Below, one piece after another: positions 41,939 to 51,221 of a stretch of 64,000 bases of DNA. The first letter of the stretch is position 1; each line of letters begins with the position of its first letter. Made by a program: the position numbers and the translations under genes. The DNA comes from RYN-230 sp963720645. GTDB lineage: Bacteria; Actinomycetota; Actinomycetes; Streptosporangiales; Streptosporangiaceae. Where the stretch lies: assembly GCA_963720645.1 (NCBI GenBank), contig CAVRFX010000008.1, positions 1 to 64,000 on the forward strand, read 5' to 3'. Under the pieces are notes generated by a model. The model was not told where the DNA came from, did not search any database, and worked only from the letters and a program-made list of their open reading frames with translations.

Positions 41939-43003
41939 CTAGTGGTCGCTGAGGGTGAGGGGCGGCGGGGCCGGGTCGTCGCCCTCGCGGCTGCGGAGCA
42001 GGCGGCGCAGTGAGTCCAGCCGGGTGACCAGGCGGCTGTCCCCGCCCTGATCGCGGACCCAGGCGTCGAGCGCGCAGTCGGGTTCCAGGTGGGTGCAGCC
42101 GCGCGGGCAGGCGGCGGTCCCGGGGGCCAGGTCCGGGAAGGCCCGAACCACCCGTTCCGGGGCCACGTGGGCCAGGCCGAAACCGCGCAGCCCGGGCGTG
42201 TCGATCAGCCAGCCGCCACCGGGCAGCGGCAGGGCCACCGCCGACGAGGACGTATGACGTCCCCGCCCGGTCACCGGGCTGACCGTGCCCACCGCCCGGT
42301 CCGCCCCCGGGATCAGCGCGTTGACCAGGGTGGACTTGCCCACTCCGGAATGCCCGACCAGCACGCTGACCCGGCCCGCCAGGGCCTCGCGGAGCGGGCC
42401 GAGCCGGTCGCTGGTCAGCGGCTGGCCAAGCACCACGTGCGGGACGCCGAGCGGGCCGTACGCATCGAGGATGGCGCTGGCGGGCGCGAGATCAGCCTTG
42501 GTCAGGCACAGCAGCGGGGACAGGCCCGCGTCGTAGGCGGCGACCAGGAAACGGTCGATCAGCCTTGGCCGGGGCGGCGGGTCGGCGAGCGCGGTGACGA
42601 TCACGAGCTGGTTCGCGTTGGCCACGATGACCCGCTCCACCGGGTCGGTGTCGTCCGCGGAACGGCGCAGCACGGAGGTGCGCGGCTCGACCCGGACCAC
42701 GCGGGCCAGGGTGCCCGGCTCGCCGGAGACATCACCGGCCAGCGCGACCCGGTCGCCGACCACCACGCTGCGCCGGCCGAGCTCGCGGGCCCGCATGGCG
42801 GTCACCGGGCGGTCCCCGATCAGGGTTCCGTAGCGGCCGCGGTCCACGGCCGCCACGAACGCCTCGGCCGCGTCCTCGTGCGCGGGCCGGCGCCGGGTCC
42901 GTGGCCGGGTGCTCTTCGCGGGCCGGACCCGAACGTCATCCTCGTCCAGGTGGGTGTGGGACGGCCGCCGGTTCAGGGAGCGCGCTCCAGCATCGCCGCC
43001 CAC
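41939..43003 (-). CDS. rsgA: Ribosome small-subunit-dependent GTPase A
   Basis: 354 residues, GTG 43003. Circularly permuted GTPase: OB-fold N-terminus (RGRYGTLIGDRPVTAMRARELGRRSVVVGDRVAL in pieces), G4 LTKADL, G1 GHSGVGKSTLVNAL, G3 DTPGLRGFGL, and a zinc motif with CPRGCTH and Cys/His in the C-terminal domain. Acts in 30S maturation. The start overlaps the aroA end by 31 bp, as rsgA follows aroA in Mycobacterium. Confidence 0.94.
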   Translation of the reverse strand: MGGDAGARSLNRRPSHTHLDEDDVRVRPAKSTRPRTRRRPAHEDAAEAFVAAVDRGRYGTLIGDRPVTAMRARELGRRSVVVGDRVALAGDVSGEPGTLARVVRVEPRTSVLRRSADDTDPVERVIVANANQLVIVTALADPPPRPRLIDRFLVAAYDAGLSPLLCLTKADLAPASAILDAYGPLGVPHVVLGQPLTSDRLGPLREALAGRVSVLVGHSGVGKSTLVNALIPGADRAVGTVSPVTGRGRHTSSSAVALPLPGGGWLIDTPGLRGFGLAHVAPERVVRAFPDLAPGTAACPRGCTHLEPDCALDAWVRDQGGDSRLVTRLDSLRRLLRSREGDDPAPPPLTLSDH

Positions 43004-44386
43004 GCGGACGTGAAGCCGGGGAACGTCTTGCCCACCGTCGCCACGTTCTCGACACGCAGGCCGGGGACCACGAGGCCGAGCACCGCCGCGGCCATCACCA
43101 GCCGGTGATCGTCGTACGTGGCGAAGGGCCGGCCCTCAGCGGCCGGGGCCGGATCTCCAGCCCGTCCGGCCGCTCGGTCACGTCGCCGCCCAGCGCGTTG
43201 ATCTCGGTGGCCAGGGCGGCCAGCCGGTCGGTCTCCTGGTGCCGCTGGTGGCCGATCCCGGCCAGCACCGACGGGGAGCCCGCCAGGGCCGCCAGCGCGC
43301 CGAGCACCATCGAGATCTCGCTGCAGTCAGCCAGGTCGGCGGTGATCCCGCGGAGTCCGGGCGGCCCGGTCACGGTCAGCCCGCCGGGGCCCAGGACGCA
43401 GTCCGCGCCCATCTCCCGCAGGATGGACAGGATCTGGGCGGCAGGCTGGGTGGTCACCGCGGGCCAGCCCAGGATGGTCACCGTCCCCCCGGTCACCATG
43501 GCCGCGGCCAGGAACGGCATCGAGTTGACCACGTCGGGCTGGACCGTGATGGGCTGGCTGCTGAGTGGGCCCGGGTGCACGTACCAGGTGTCGGGCAGGA
43601 CATCCGCGGCGGTCCCGGCCTCCCCGGCGGCTGGCGGGACCGAAGCCGTCGAGACCGGTCGGCCGTCTCGACCGCCGCGCCCGCATCCCGGAGCATCTGC
43701 ACCGTCATCGCAATATGCGGGGCGGACGGGGCGCGGCCACCCCGGTGCCGTACCTCGAGTCCCTTGTCGTAGCGCGGCGCGGCCAGCAGCAGGCCCGAGA
43801 CCAGCTGCGATGACGCCGACGCGTCCAGCGTGACGGCGCCGCCGGCCAGCGAGCCGGTGCCGTGCACGGTGAACGGGATGGCCCCCCGCCCGCCGTCGTC
43901 GATCACGGCCCCGATCTCGCGCAGGGCGCTGATGATCGCGCCCACCGGCCGCTGCGAGGCCCGCGGGTCGCCGTGGAATTCGGTGGCCACGCTGGCCAGG
44001 GCGGCCACCGGGGGAACGAACCGCATCACGGTGCCCGCGTTGCCCACGTCCACCCGGGCGTCACTGGCCGTCCAGCCGGGGGACACCCGCCAGGAGGTGG
44101 CCGCCGTGGCCGGGGTGGCGCCGGTGTCAACCGTCGCCCCGAGCGCACGGAGGGCGCCGGCCATCAGCAGCGTGTCCCGGGCCAGCAGCGGGTTGAGGAT
44201 GTCGGCGGGGCCGCCGGCCAGGGCGGCGAGGACGAGCGCCCGGTTGGTCATGGACTTGGACCCGGGCACCCGCACCCGGGCCCGCAGCGGCCCGCTGGCC
44301 TGCGGGGCCTCCCACGGCGGTTCCCGGCCAGCGGCCGCGCGGCCGGCCGGGACCGGTCCGCCGGAATCCTGGCGTGCGGTGTCCAT
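42973..44386 (-). pseudogene. aroA: 3-phosphoshikimate 1-carboxyvinyltransferase, two single-base frameshifts
   Basis: EPSP synthase of the shikimate pathway. Frame 1: VRVPGSKSMTNRALVLAALAGG, DVGNAGTVMRFVPPVAALA and GDPRASQRPVGAIISALREIGA. The frame breaks at a CC/GG site near 43655, resumes as DVLPDTWYVHPGP, QPDVVNSMPFLAAAMV and IGHQRHQETDRLAALATE, breaks again at GGG 43126-43128, and ends AGPFATYDDHRLVMAAAVLG to the TGA at 42973. Adding one base at each site restores a complete enzyme of about 470 residues. As the gene is normally essential, error is more likely than decay. Confidence 0.88.
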
Positions 44387-44641
44387 GCTGTGAGCGTAAT
44401 GCGTGTGCTGAGCGCCTCGCCGGGAGTGAATCGAGGGAATCCGGGAAGAACCAGCGAGCGCTGTGTCCTCTGCGACCCGCCGGCCGGGGTGGCCGCGGCG
44501 GTCACCCCCGCTGAGGAGTGCGCGCGGCCCGGAACGTCGGTGAGGTTTGGTAATCAAGATTTGTGGTTATTAAGTGCCACATTCTGTGCTTCCCCGGTGC
44601 TGCCCCCAGCAGCCCCAGCTATGTAGTGATCGGGTGACGAT

Positions 44642-45520
44642 ATGTGCGGCCGCTTCGCGTCGGCGCGGAAGCGCCAGGAACTCCTGGAGGAGTTTGGCGT
44701 ACAGCGGGACCGGGTGACCGAGCCGCTGCGGCCCGACTACAACGTGGCCCCTACCAAGCCTGTGTACGCCGTGGTTACCCGGCTCCCGAAGGACGGTGAC
44801 GGCGAGGAGGCGGCCGGGCCGGAGGGTTCCGGGGCCGGGGATAGCCGCGCTGAGGACCGTCCCGGCGAGCAGGCAGGCGTGCGGGAACTGCGGGTGGTCC
44901 GCTGGGGACTCGTGCCGTTCTGGGCCAAGGACACCTCGATCGGCAGCCGCCTGATCAACGCCCGGGCCGAGACGGTGGCCACCAAGCCGGCCTTCCGCCG
45001 GGCGTTCGCCCGTCACCGGTGCCTGCTGCCCGCGGACGGCTTCTACGAGTGGGAGAAGTCCGGGGACCCCAAGCACCCGACCAAGCAGCCCTACTACATC
45101 CGCCGCGAAGACGGCGGCGTGCTGGCCTTCGCCGGCCTGTACGAGCTCTGGCGCGACAAGGACCAGCCCGAGGATGATCGTGATGGCTGGCTGTGGACGG
45201 CCACCATCATCACCACGCGGGCCGAGGACGAGGTCGGCCGGATCCATGACCGGATGCCGATGGTGATCGACCCGGCCCGCTGGGCCGACTGGCTTGATCC
45301 CTCGGCGACCAGCGCTGAGGCGCTGCACGGGCTGATGACGCCCGCCGCCTCGGCCCATCTGACCTCCTATCCGGTGTCAACAGAAGTCAACTCGGTCCGG
45401 CACAACGGTCCGGAGCTGATCGAGCCCATGGAGGGTGATTCCGGGCCCGCGGGGTCCCCGCGGGCCGGGGCGGGGGGGCGCAGCGGCGCCTCCCGGGGTG
45501 CCCCCAGCACGTTGTTCTGA
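44642..45520 (+). CDS. yedK: SOS response-associated peptidase (SRAP/HMCES family)
   Basis: 292 residues. Starts MCGRFA with Cys2, which crosslinks to abasic sites in single-stranded DNA after Met removal. Other family residues: PDYNVAPTKPV (Asn), VRWGLVPFWAKD, LINARAETVATKPAFR (Glu), RCLLPADGFYEW, and TEVNSVRHNGPELIEP. A Gly/Glu-rich insert lies at about 45-80 and a Gly/Ser tail at the end. Adjacent to aroA/rsgA as Rv3226c is in Mycobacterium. Confidence 0.95.
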   Translation: MCGRFASARKRQELLEEFGVQRDRVTEPLRPDYNVAPTKPVYAVVTRLPKDGDGEEAAGPEGSGAGDSRAEDRPGEQAGVRELRVVRWGLVPFWAKDTSIGSRLINARAETVATKPAFRRAFARHRCLLPADGFYEWEKSGDPKHPTKQPYYIRREDGGVLAFAGLYELWRDKDQPEDDRDGWLWTATIITTRAEDEVGRIHDRMPMVIDPARWADWLDPSATSAEALHGLMTPAASAHLTSYPVSTEVNSVRHNGPELIEPMEGDSGPAGSPRAGAGGRSGASRGAPSTLF

Positions 45521-45599
45521 GGCCCCCGAGCGCAGCCCGGCCCTCCCGAGGACCATCACTGCTGCGCTGCTGGTGCCCCTAATGAAGTAGGGAGGATCC

Positions 45600-45947
45600 G
45601 TGGAGACCATCACCGTACGTAGGCGCCTGGAGGCTGCGCGCGACGACCTGGACCGCTCCATCGCGGTCCTGCGCGGCGAGAGGCCGGTGTCCGGTAGCGC
45701 GGACTTCCCGCAGGACGAGGCGGACGTGGGGACCAGCCTGTCCGAGGCGGACCGCTCGGACGCGGTGCTGGCCTCGGCGATGTCCCAGCGTACGGAGGTC
45801 ATGGACGCGCTGCAGCGCATCCAGGACGGCAGCTACGGCAAATGCGCGGACTGCGGTAAGCCCATCCCGGACGGCCGGCTGGAAGCCCGTCCGGAAGCGT
45901 CCCGGTGCGTGGCCTGCCAGTCGAAACGCGACCGGATGCGGCGCTAG
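45600..45947 (+). CDS. DksA/TraR-type zinc-finger protein
   Basis: 115 residues, GTG 45600 with GGAGG upstream. A coiled coil (RRRLEAARDDLDRSIAVL ... MSQRTEVMDALQRI) precedes the finger YGKCADCGKPI...ASRCVACQ (CxxC-CxxC). DksA-like proteins insert into the RNA polymerase secondary channel; actinobacterial short versions are less studied. The 3' end overlaps the convergent methyltransferase frame. Confidence 0.9.
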   Translation: METITVRRRLEAARDDLDRSIAVLRGERPVSGSADFPQDEADVGTSLSEADRSDAVLASAMSQRTEVMDALQRIQDGSYGKCADCGKPIPDGRLEARPEASRCVACQSKRDRMRR

Positions 45948-46938
45948 CCGGCGGGCTGTGGCGCGGCGGCGGCCCGGCGCGGCCCGGCGGCGCCGGGCCC
46001 GGCCCCGCTGGCCCCCCGCGCGCTAGCTCCCTGCGGGCCGGCTGCCCCTGCGCGCTGGCCGCCTGTGCGCTGGCCCGGGGCGCGCTGGCCCCGGGCTTGC
46101 GGGCGGCGGCCAGCAGATAGATGCCGAAGGACTCGTTCCCGCTGTTCCCCGACCCGTTCCCCGCCCCGGTCAGCCCGTAGTCCTCCGCCCCCGCGGCCAG
46201 TTCGGCCCGGACCAGCCGCATGATCGCGCTGGGGTCCTTGCGCAGCACGTGGTCCACCATGGACGGGGACAGCACGGTGCGCGGGCGGATCCAGCTGACC
46301 TCCAGCCCGGCCTCGGTCAGCAGGTTGACCAGCTGCTCGGGGCCGAAGCACCGGGTGATCCGGCCATCCGGCCAGGGCACCAGCACCACTTCGGCCTGCG
46401 GCAGGTCGGTCAGCTGGGCCCACCGGTGCTGCTCAGCCAGGATGGACATGCCCAGGACGAGTGAGTCCACGGAGGCCAGGAGCTGGCCCCCGGGGCGCAG
46501 CACGCGGGCGATCTCCGCCGCGACGTCCTCGGCCATCAGGTGCCGCGACAGTGCCCCGTCGTCGGCGATCACCCCGTCCACCGACCCGTCGGCCAGGAAG
46601 GCCAGGTTCGCGGAGTCCGCCACCACGCGCGTCAGCCGCCCGGCTGGGGCGCGGCGGCGGTGCGCGCCGCGGACCGTGAACGTCACCGGCACCTCGAGCC
46701 CGCGGCGTTCTGAGACGGCGGGCCAGCGCGGCATGACCTGCAGGACGGCATAGCCGGCCGCGGCCGCCTGCGCGGCCACGCTGGACTGGGGGCCGGAGAT
46801 ATCGACCAGGATCCGTCCCCGCGGCGGCAGCCAGGCCTGCAACTGGGCCGCCACCACGGCTCGCTGGAACCGCCAGTAGGCCGTGAGGGAGTTCGAGCCG
46901 AGAACGGTGAGAGGACTGGTCGCACTTGCAGGCACCAT
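45799..46938 (-). CDS. SAM-dependent methyltransferase-like protein
   Basis: 379 residues from ATG 46938 (GGATGGAG upstream). GRILVDISGPQSSVAAQAA is the likely SAM-binding motif I equivalent, DGVIADDGALSRHLM motif II, and EIARVLRPGGQLLASVDSL motif III of class I methyltransferases. The C-terminal 110 residues are Ala/Pro/Gly/Arg low complexity and overlap the dksA-like gene by 149 bp. An alternative frame ends at 45944, so the tail may be an artefact of a frameshift. Substrate unknown. Confidence 0.6.
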   Translation of the reverse strand: MVPASATSPLTVLGSNSLTAYWRFQRAVVAAQLQAWLPPRGRILVDISGPQSSVAAQAAAAGYAVLQVMPRWPAVSERRGLEVPVTFTVRGAHRRRAPAGRLTRVVADSANLAFLADGSVDGVIADDGALSRHLMAEDVAAEIARVLRPGGQLLASVDSLVLGMSILAEQHRWAQLTDLPQAEVVLVPWPDGRITRCFGPEQLVNLLTEAGLEVSWIRPRTVLSPSMVDHVLRKDPSAIMRLVRAELAAGAEDYGLTGAGNGSGNSGNESFGIYLLAAARKPGASAPRASAQAASAQGQPARRELARGGPAGPGPAPPGRAGPPPRHSPPASAASGRVSTGRPRTGTLPDGLPAGRPGWAYRSPRICRSCRPGCAAARP

Positions 46939-47283
46939 GACTCCATCCAGCGCCGGGCTGCGCGCATTGCGGCTGACGGCCTGCCCAGTGACAGAGGTGA
47001 AACGCCGCCGCGAAGACGGGAGCCCGCGCAGCCCTATTTCCTGAAATGTTCCCCACCTGGGACTTTCCTCACCTGACTTGACGGGCAGGTCGCCCTGCTG
47101 TCGCGCGGCTGTCCCCGGGGGCCGGGCCCCCGATGACGGAATGAAGGCGCCGGGTCGCATGTTTCAGACGGCGTGGTTGTAGCCGATTGCGCGCCCCGCA
47201 GCAGCGCCCCTAAGCTGACTCGCTTCGAGCCGAGGGATAGGGGGGATGTATCCTCCCGCCCATACGGCCGCTATCGTCGGCCG

Positions 47284-47943
47284 GTGCAGGAGATCTCCGA
47301 GGGGGTGGGTGCGGTAACCGAGACACTCGAGCAGCGAAGCGAGCGTTTCGAGCACGATGTGCTGCCGTTCCTGGATCAGCTCTACTCGGCGGGGCTGCGG
47401 ATGACACGTAACCCGGCCGATGCCGAGGACCTCGTGCAGGAGACGTTCGCCAAGGCGTACGCGTCGTTCCACCAGTTCCAGCCCGGCACGAACCTGAAGG
47501 CGTGGCTGTTCCGCATCCTGACCAATACCTTCATCAACAGCTACCGCAAGAAGCAGCGCGAGCCGCAGCGGTCGGGCGCGGAAGAGGTCGAGGACTGGCA
47601 GCTGGCCCGGGCCGCCGAGCACACCTCCACCGGCCTGAAGTCGGCGGAGGCGGAGGCCCTGGACCGTCTCCCGGACTCCGACATCAAGCAGGCGCTGCAG
47701 GCCCTTCCCGAGGAGTTCCGCATCGCGGTGTACCTCGCCGACGTGGAGGGGTTCGCGTACAAGGAGATCGCCGACATCATGGGCACGCCGATTGGCACCG
47801 TCATGTCGCGCCTGCATCGCGGGCGGCGGCAGTTGCGGGAGATGCTGCAGGATTACGCGGCCGAACGGGGCGTGACGCGCCCGGCCACGGCGGGGGACAG
47901 CCAGGACCCGCAGGCCGCGGAGTCGGGGAGGGACGCATCATGA
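47284..47943 (+). CDS. sigR: ECF sigma factor SigR/SigH (thiol-oxidative stress)
   Basis: About 219 residues. Region 2: LPFLDQLYSAGLRMTRNPADAEDLVQETFAKAY and FRILTNTFINSYRKKQREPQ; region 4: ALQALPEEFRIAVYLADVEGFAYKEIADIMGTPIGTVMSRLHRGRRQLRE (motifs in pieces). This matches SigR/SigH of actinobacteria. Start GTG 47284 or 47305; the frame stays open upstream to 47173, reminiscent of the longer SigR' isoform of Streptomyces. Overlaps the anti-sigma gene by ATGA. Directs thioredoxin and other redox genes. Confidence 0.93.
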   Translation: MQEISEGVGAVTETLEQRSERFEHDVLPFLDQLYSAGLRMTRNPADAEDLVQETFAKAYASFHQFQPGTNLKAWLFRILTNTFINSYRKKQREPQRSGAEEVEDWQLARAAEHTSTGLKSAEAEALDRLPDSDIKQALQALPEEFRIAVYLADVEGFAYKEIADIMGTPIGTVMSRLHRGRRQLREMLQDYAAERGVTRPATAGDSQDPQAAESGRDAS

Positions 47944-48224
47944 GCTGCGGGAAACCCCACGAGACTCCATGTAGTGAGGTCCTCGAGCGGGTCTACTCCT
48001 ACCTGGACGGCGAGCTCGGCCCCTCCGGCAAGGCAGAGATCCGCCAGCATCTCGACGAGTGCGGCCCGTGCCTGCGGGAGTACGGCCTCGAAGAGGCGGT
48101 CAAGCGGCTGGTGCACAAGTCCTGCGGCCATGATGAGGTCCCCGGTGACCTGCGGGTCAAGGTGCTGACCCGGATCCAGGAAGTCCGGGCCACGATCGAG
48201 ATCACCGAGCTGCGCGGCGAATAG
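47940..48224 (+). CDS. rsrA: Zinc-binding redox anti-sigma factor RsrA/RshA
   Basis: 94 residues. ZAS motif HLDECGPC (HxxxCxxC) plus upstream Cys3 and Cys11 (CGKPHETPCSEVL), which supply the zinc ligand and the disulfide switch. Oxidation releases SigR. The C-terminal helix holds KSCGHDEVPGDLRVKVLTRI. Translationally coupled to sigR. Confidence 0.95.
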   Translation: MSCGKPHETPCSEVLERVYSYLDGELGPSGKAEIRQHLDECGPCLREYGLEEAVKRLVHKSCGHDEVPGDLRVKVLTRIQEVRATIEITELRGE

Positions 48225-48540
48225 CCCGGCTGCGGCCGGCCCATTACCCGCCAAATCGCCCGCCGGGCGGCCGGCGGCAATGACCTGCCTTCTGAGCTGG
48301 GCGGACGTCGTGCGCCCCGGCCATTGTTACTTTCTGTCATGTCGTATATACAGATTGTAGATATCAGTCATGAAGGCTACGCGATCAGCGGTGATGGCGT
48401 TACCCTGAGTGGCGAGCTGGACCTATTGGCAGGGTCATTCATCGGGGCCGGCGATCGGCAGGGTTACCCGTTCGCGGCCGGTGCGCCCGTGCGGAAGTGA
48501 CCGCCCGTTAGCCGATCGGGACTAACTGCGAGGGGGGGTC
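48225..48540. other. AT-richer intergenic region upstream of HD-GYP gene
   Basis: About 315 bp. Bases 48325-48420 are markedly AT-rich (TGTCATGTCGTATATACAG). A 53-codon frame opens at ATG 48339 (SYIQIVDISHEGYAISG) and stops at 48500; it has no recognisable domain and no clear ribosome-binding site. The patch may simply be a promoter region. Confidence 0.45.
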
Positions 48541-49920
48541 TTGAGCAGGCTCTCGCGGGCCGCGTGGCTCTACATGGCCGTGGTGGTCACGGCAGCGGTG
48601 CTGCTGCTGGCCAGCGTGCTGGCGCAGGACCTGGATCTGGGCGTGGACTACCGGGTGTCCAGGATCCTGCTCGTGCTGGCCGTCCTGTTCATGATCTGCG
48701 ATTCCACCCCCACCACGCTCACCTCCCGGCAGTCCGCCTGGTCGCCCAGCTCGGCGGCCACCCTGGCGGCGGTCGTCCTGCTCGGCCCGGGAGGGGCCGC
48801 GCTGGTCGGGGCCACCTCGCTGATCAGCCTGCGCCGCGGCGGGCTGCGCGAGCGGGCCTTTAACGGGTCAATGTACGCGCTCAGCGCGTACGCGGCGGGT
48901 GTGGCCTACCTGGCGCTGGGCGGCCCAATCGGGGTGCCGAAGCCGGACGCCTTTCCGGGCATCATCCTGCCGTTCGCCGTGGCGGCCGCGGTGCATGTGG
49001 CCGTCAATCACGGGCTGTTGTGGACCATGCTGCTGCTCCTGCCGCCGTCCGGGGCCAGCCCCCAGCGCGGCCGCCTCGACCTGCACCTTTCCCTCCTGCT
49101 GGTGTCCGACCTGGGCTACGCCACGCTGGGCCTGCTGATCGCCGCGCTGTGGGACCTGGTCGGCCCGTTCGCCGCGGTCCTGGTGCTGATCCCGCTATTC
49201 GTGGCGCGCTGGGCGATGGCGCAGTTCGCCGCCCAGGAAGGCGCCTACTCGGCCACGATGGCCGCGCTGTGCCAGGCCGTGGAGACCAAGGACTTCTACA
49301 CCCGCGGGCACAGCGAACGGGTGTCCCGGGGCGCCACGATGCTGGCCCGGCAGATCGGGATGGGCGCGGAGCGGGTCGAGGCCATCCGCTACGCGGGCAT
49401 GCTGCACGACGTGGGCAAGCTCGGCGTCCCGACCAAGGTGCTGCAGAAGACCGGCCCGCTGACCGAGGAGGAGCTGGCCGCCATCCAGCTGCACCCGATG
49501 CGCGGCCTGGAGATCGTCCGGCAGATCGGGTTCCTGACCGAGGCGCTGGACGGCATCATGCACCACCACGAGCGGATGGACGGCAAGGGCTACCCGATGG
49601 GGCTGGCCGGCGACGAGATCCCCGAGTTCGCCCGGGTGATCGCGGTCGCCGACGCGTTCGACTCGATGACCTCCACCCGCTCCTACCGCGGCGCCCGCAG
49701 CGTCGAGGAGGCCGTCGCGGAGCTGCGCAAGTGCTCCGGCATGCAGTTCGACCCGGTGCTGGTGGACGCGTTCATCGCCGCGCTGGCCCGGGAGCGCTGG
49801 GAATCGCAGGCCACCGGCCAGCCGCCGCCAGCGGCCCTGCCGGCCGACTTCCCCGCCCAGGTCGCGGCCCAGGATCACGACGATCCCACCGCACCGCTGC
49901 GGGTCGTCGAGAGCCGCTGA
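48541..49920 (+). CDS. Membrane-anchored HD-GYP domain protein
   Basis: 459 residues, TTG 48541 after a GAGGGGGG site. N-terminal 220 residues hold six or seven hydrophobic helices (MASE-like sensor). The C-terminal HD-GYP has H289-D290 (MLHDVGKLG), HHHE at 341-344 and DGKGYP at 347-352, all metal and signature residues. It could hydrolyse c-di-GMP. The next gene is a related protein with degenerate motifs, suggesting a hetero-pair. Confidence 0.9.
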   Translation: MSRLSRAAWLYMAVVVTAAVLLLASVLAQDLDLGVDYRVSRILLVLAVLFMICDSTPTTLTSRQSAWSPSSAATLAAVVLLGPGGAALVGATSLISLRRGGLRERAFNGSMYALSAYAAGVAYLALGGPIGVPKPDAFPGIILPFAVAAAVHVAVNHGLLWTMLLLLPPSGASPQRGRLDLHLSLLLVSDLGYATLGLLIAALWDLVGPFAAVLVLIPLFVARWAMAQFAAQEGAYSATMAALCQAVETKDFYTRGHSERVSRGATMLARQIGMGAERVEAIRYAGMLHDVGKLGVPTKVLQKTGPLTEEELAAIQLHPMRGLEIVRQIGFLTEALDGIMHHHERMDGKGYPMGLAGDEIPEFARVIAVADAFDSMTSTRSYRGARSVEEAVAELRKCSGMQFDPVLVDAFIAALARERWESQATGQPPPAALPADFPAQVAAQDHDDPTAPLRVVESR

Positions 49921-49932
49921 GGTACGCCCGCG

Positions 49933-51212
49933 GTGACCACCCAGCGGCACATCGCCCGCCAGTCCGCCTGGCAGTCCATCGACTCCGGCCAGCTGCTGCT
50001 GGTTGCCGCGGCCGGCCTGCTGCTGGTCGCGGCCGTGGCGCAGACCGCCGCGGCCGGCCTGGTTCAGCCCCGGGACGCGCTGGCGTTCGGGGCGCTGATC
50101 GCGCTGGGCGAGCTGCTCCGGCTGTCCCTGCCCGGTGACCGCGAGGCCGCCCCGATCGGCAGCGCCGGGGCTCTCGGCTACGCGCTGGCCGTCCATGTCG
50201 GCCGGCTCCCGGCCCTCCAGCCCGCGCTGCAGGTGGTCGCGGTCACCGCGGTCGGGATGATCGTCGGGGCGCTGCCGCACCTGGCGGCGGGCCGGCCGCC
50301 GGGGTGGCCGGGATGGCCTCCCGGCTGCTGGCCGTGGCGTTCGTGGCGATCGCTTTCCGGCCCCTCGCCCACCTGGACCTCATCGACCAGCACGTGTGGC
50401 TCAGGCTCGCGGTCATGGCCGTGCTGATCGTGGCCGGATGGCTCGCCGAATGCGTGATCAAGGGCCTGATCCGGGCGGACGCCCTGCGGGCCCGGTTCCT
50501 CGTCTCGCTGCGCGACGAGCTCAGCATCCAGGTCCCGCTCGGCGCGGCGGTCGGGGCCTCCGCCATGCTCATCGCCCTCGCCACCGAGGCGATGGGGCTG
50601 GTGGCGCTGGCGCTGCTCATCGCGCCGCTGCTGGTCACCCAGACCGCCTTCCGCCGGTACGCGGGGATCCGGTCCACCTACCTGCAGACGGTCCGCGCGC
50701 TGGCCCGGGTCACCGAGGTCGGTGGCTACGTCGAGGACGGCCACTCCTACCGGGTGGGCCGGCTCGCCGTGGCGATCGGCCGCGAGCTCGGCATGAGCGA
50801 GCCGGACCTGCTGGAGCTGGAGTACGCCGCGCTCATGCACGACATCGGCCAGCTGTCGCTGGCGGATCCCATCCCGGGCGGCGCGACCGTGCTCGCCTCT
50901 CCCGAGGATCAGCGGCGCATCGCCGGCCTCGGCGCCAGCGTCATCGAGCAGGCCGGCGTGCTGGACGGGGTGGCCGAGATCGTCCGGTGCCAGAGCCAGC
51001 CCTGGCGCGGCAGCGGCCCGGAGCCGCCGATCGGGAGCCGGATCATCCGGGCCGCCAACGCGTTCGACGACCTGGTGGGCGGGTCACCCGACCGGGACCG
51101 CTCCGCGGCGGCGCTGGAGCGGCTCCGGCTGGACACCGCGGTGGAGTACGACCCGCGGGTCGTCGAGGCGCTCACCAAGGTGGCCGGGCGGTGGTACCCC
51201 GGCCGCCTGTAG
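49933..51212 (+). pseudogene. Membrane HD-domain protein lacking GYP, one frameshift
   Basis: GTG 49933 begins TTQRHIARQSAWQSIDSGQLL with several hydrophobic helices. At the GGGG run 50301-50304 one G appears missing; adding it joins GRPPG to VAGMASRLLAVAFVAIAF and on to the HD part ARVTEVGGYVEDGHSYRVGRLAVAI and ALMHDIGQLSL. The GYP loop is absent (VRCQSQPWRG in its place), so c-di-GMP hydrolysis is doubtful. Directly follows the full HD-GYP gene (12 bp). Confidence 0.8.
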
Positions 51213-51221
51213 GCTTCCGCC

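Noticed and set aside
42973..44386. aroA as a real pseudogene
   Set aside because: Two one-base losses in short runs, with perfect conservation on both sides, in an essential gene point to sequence error.
48339..48500. 53-codon gene before the HD-GYP gene
   Set aside because: No ribosome-binding site or family; kept only as a note on the intergenic region.
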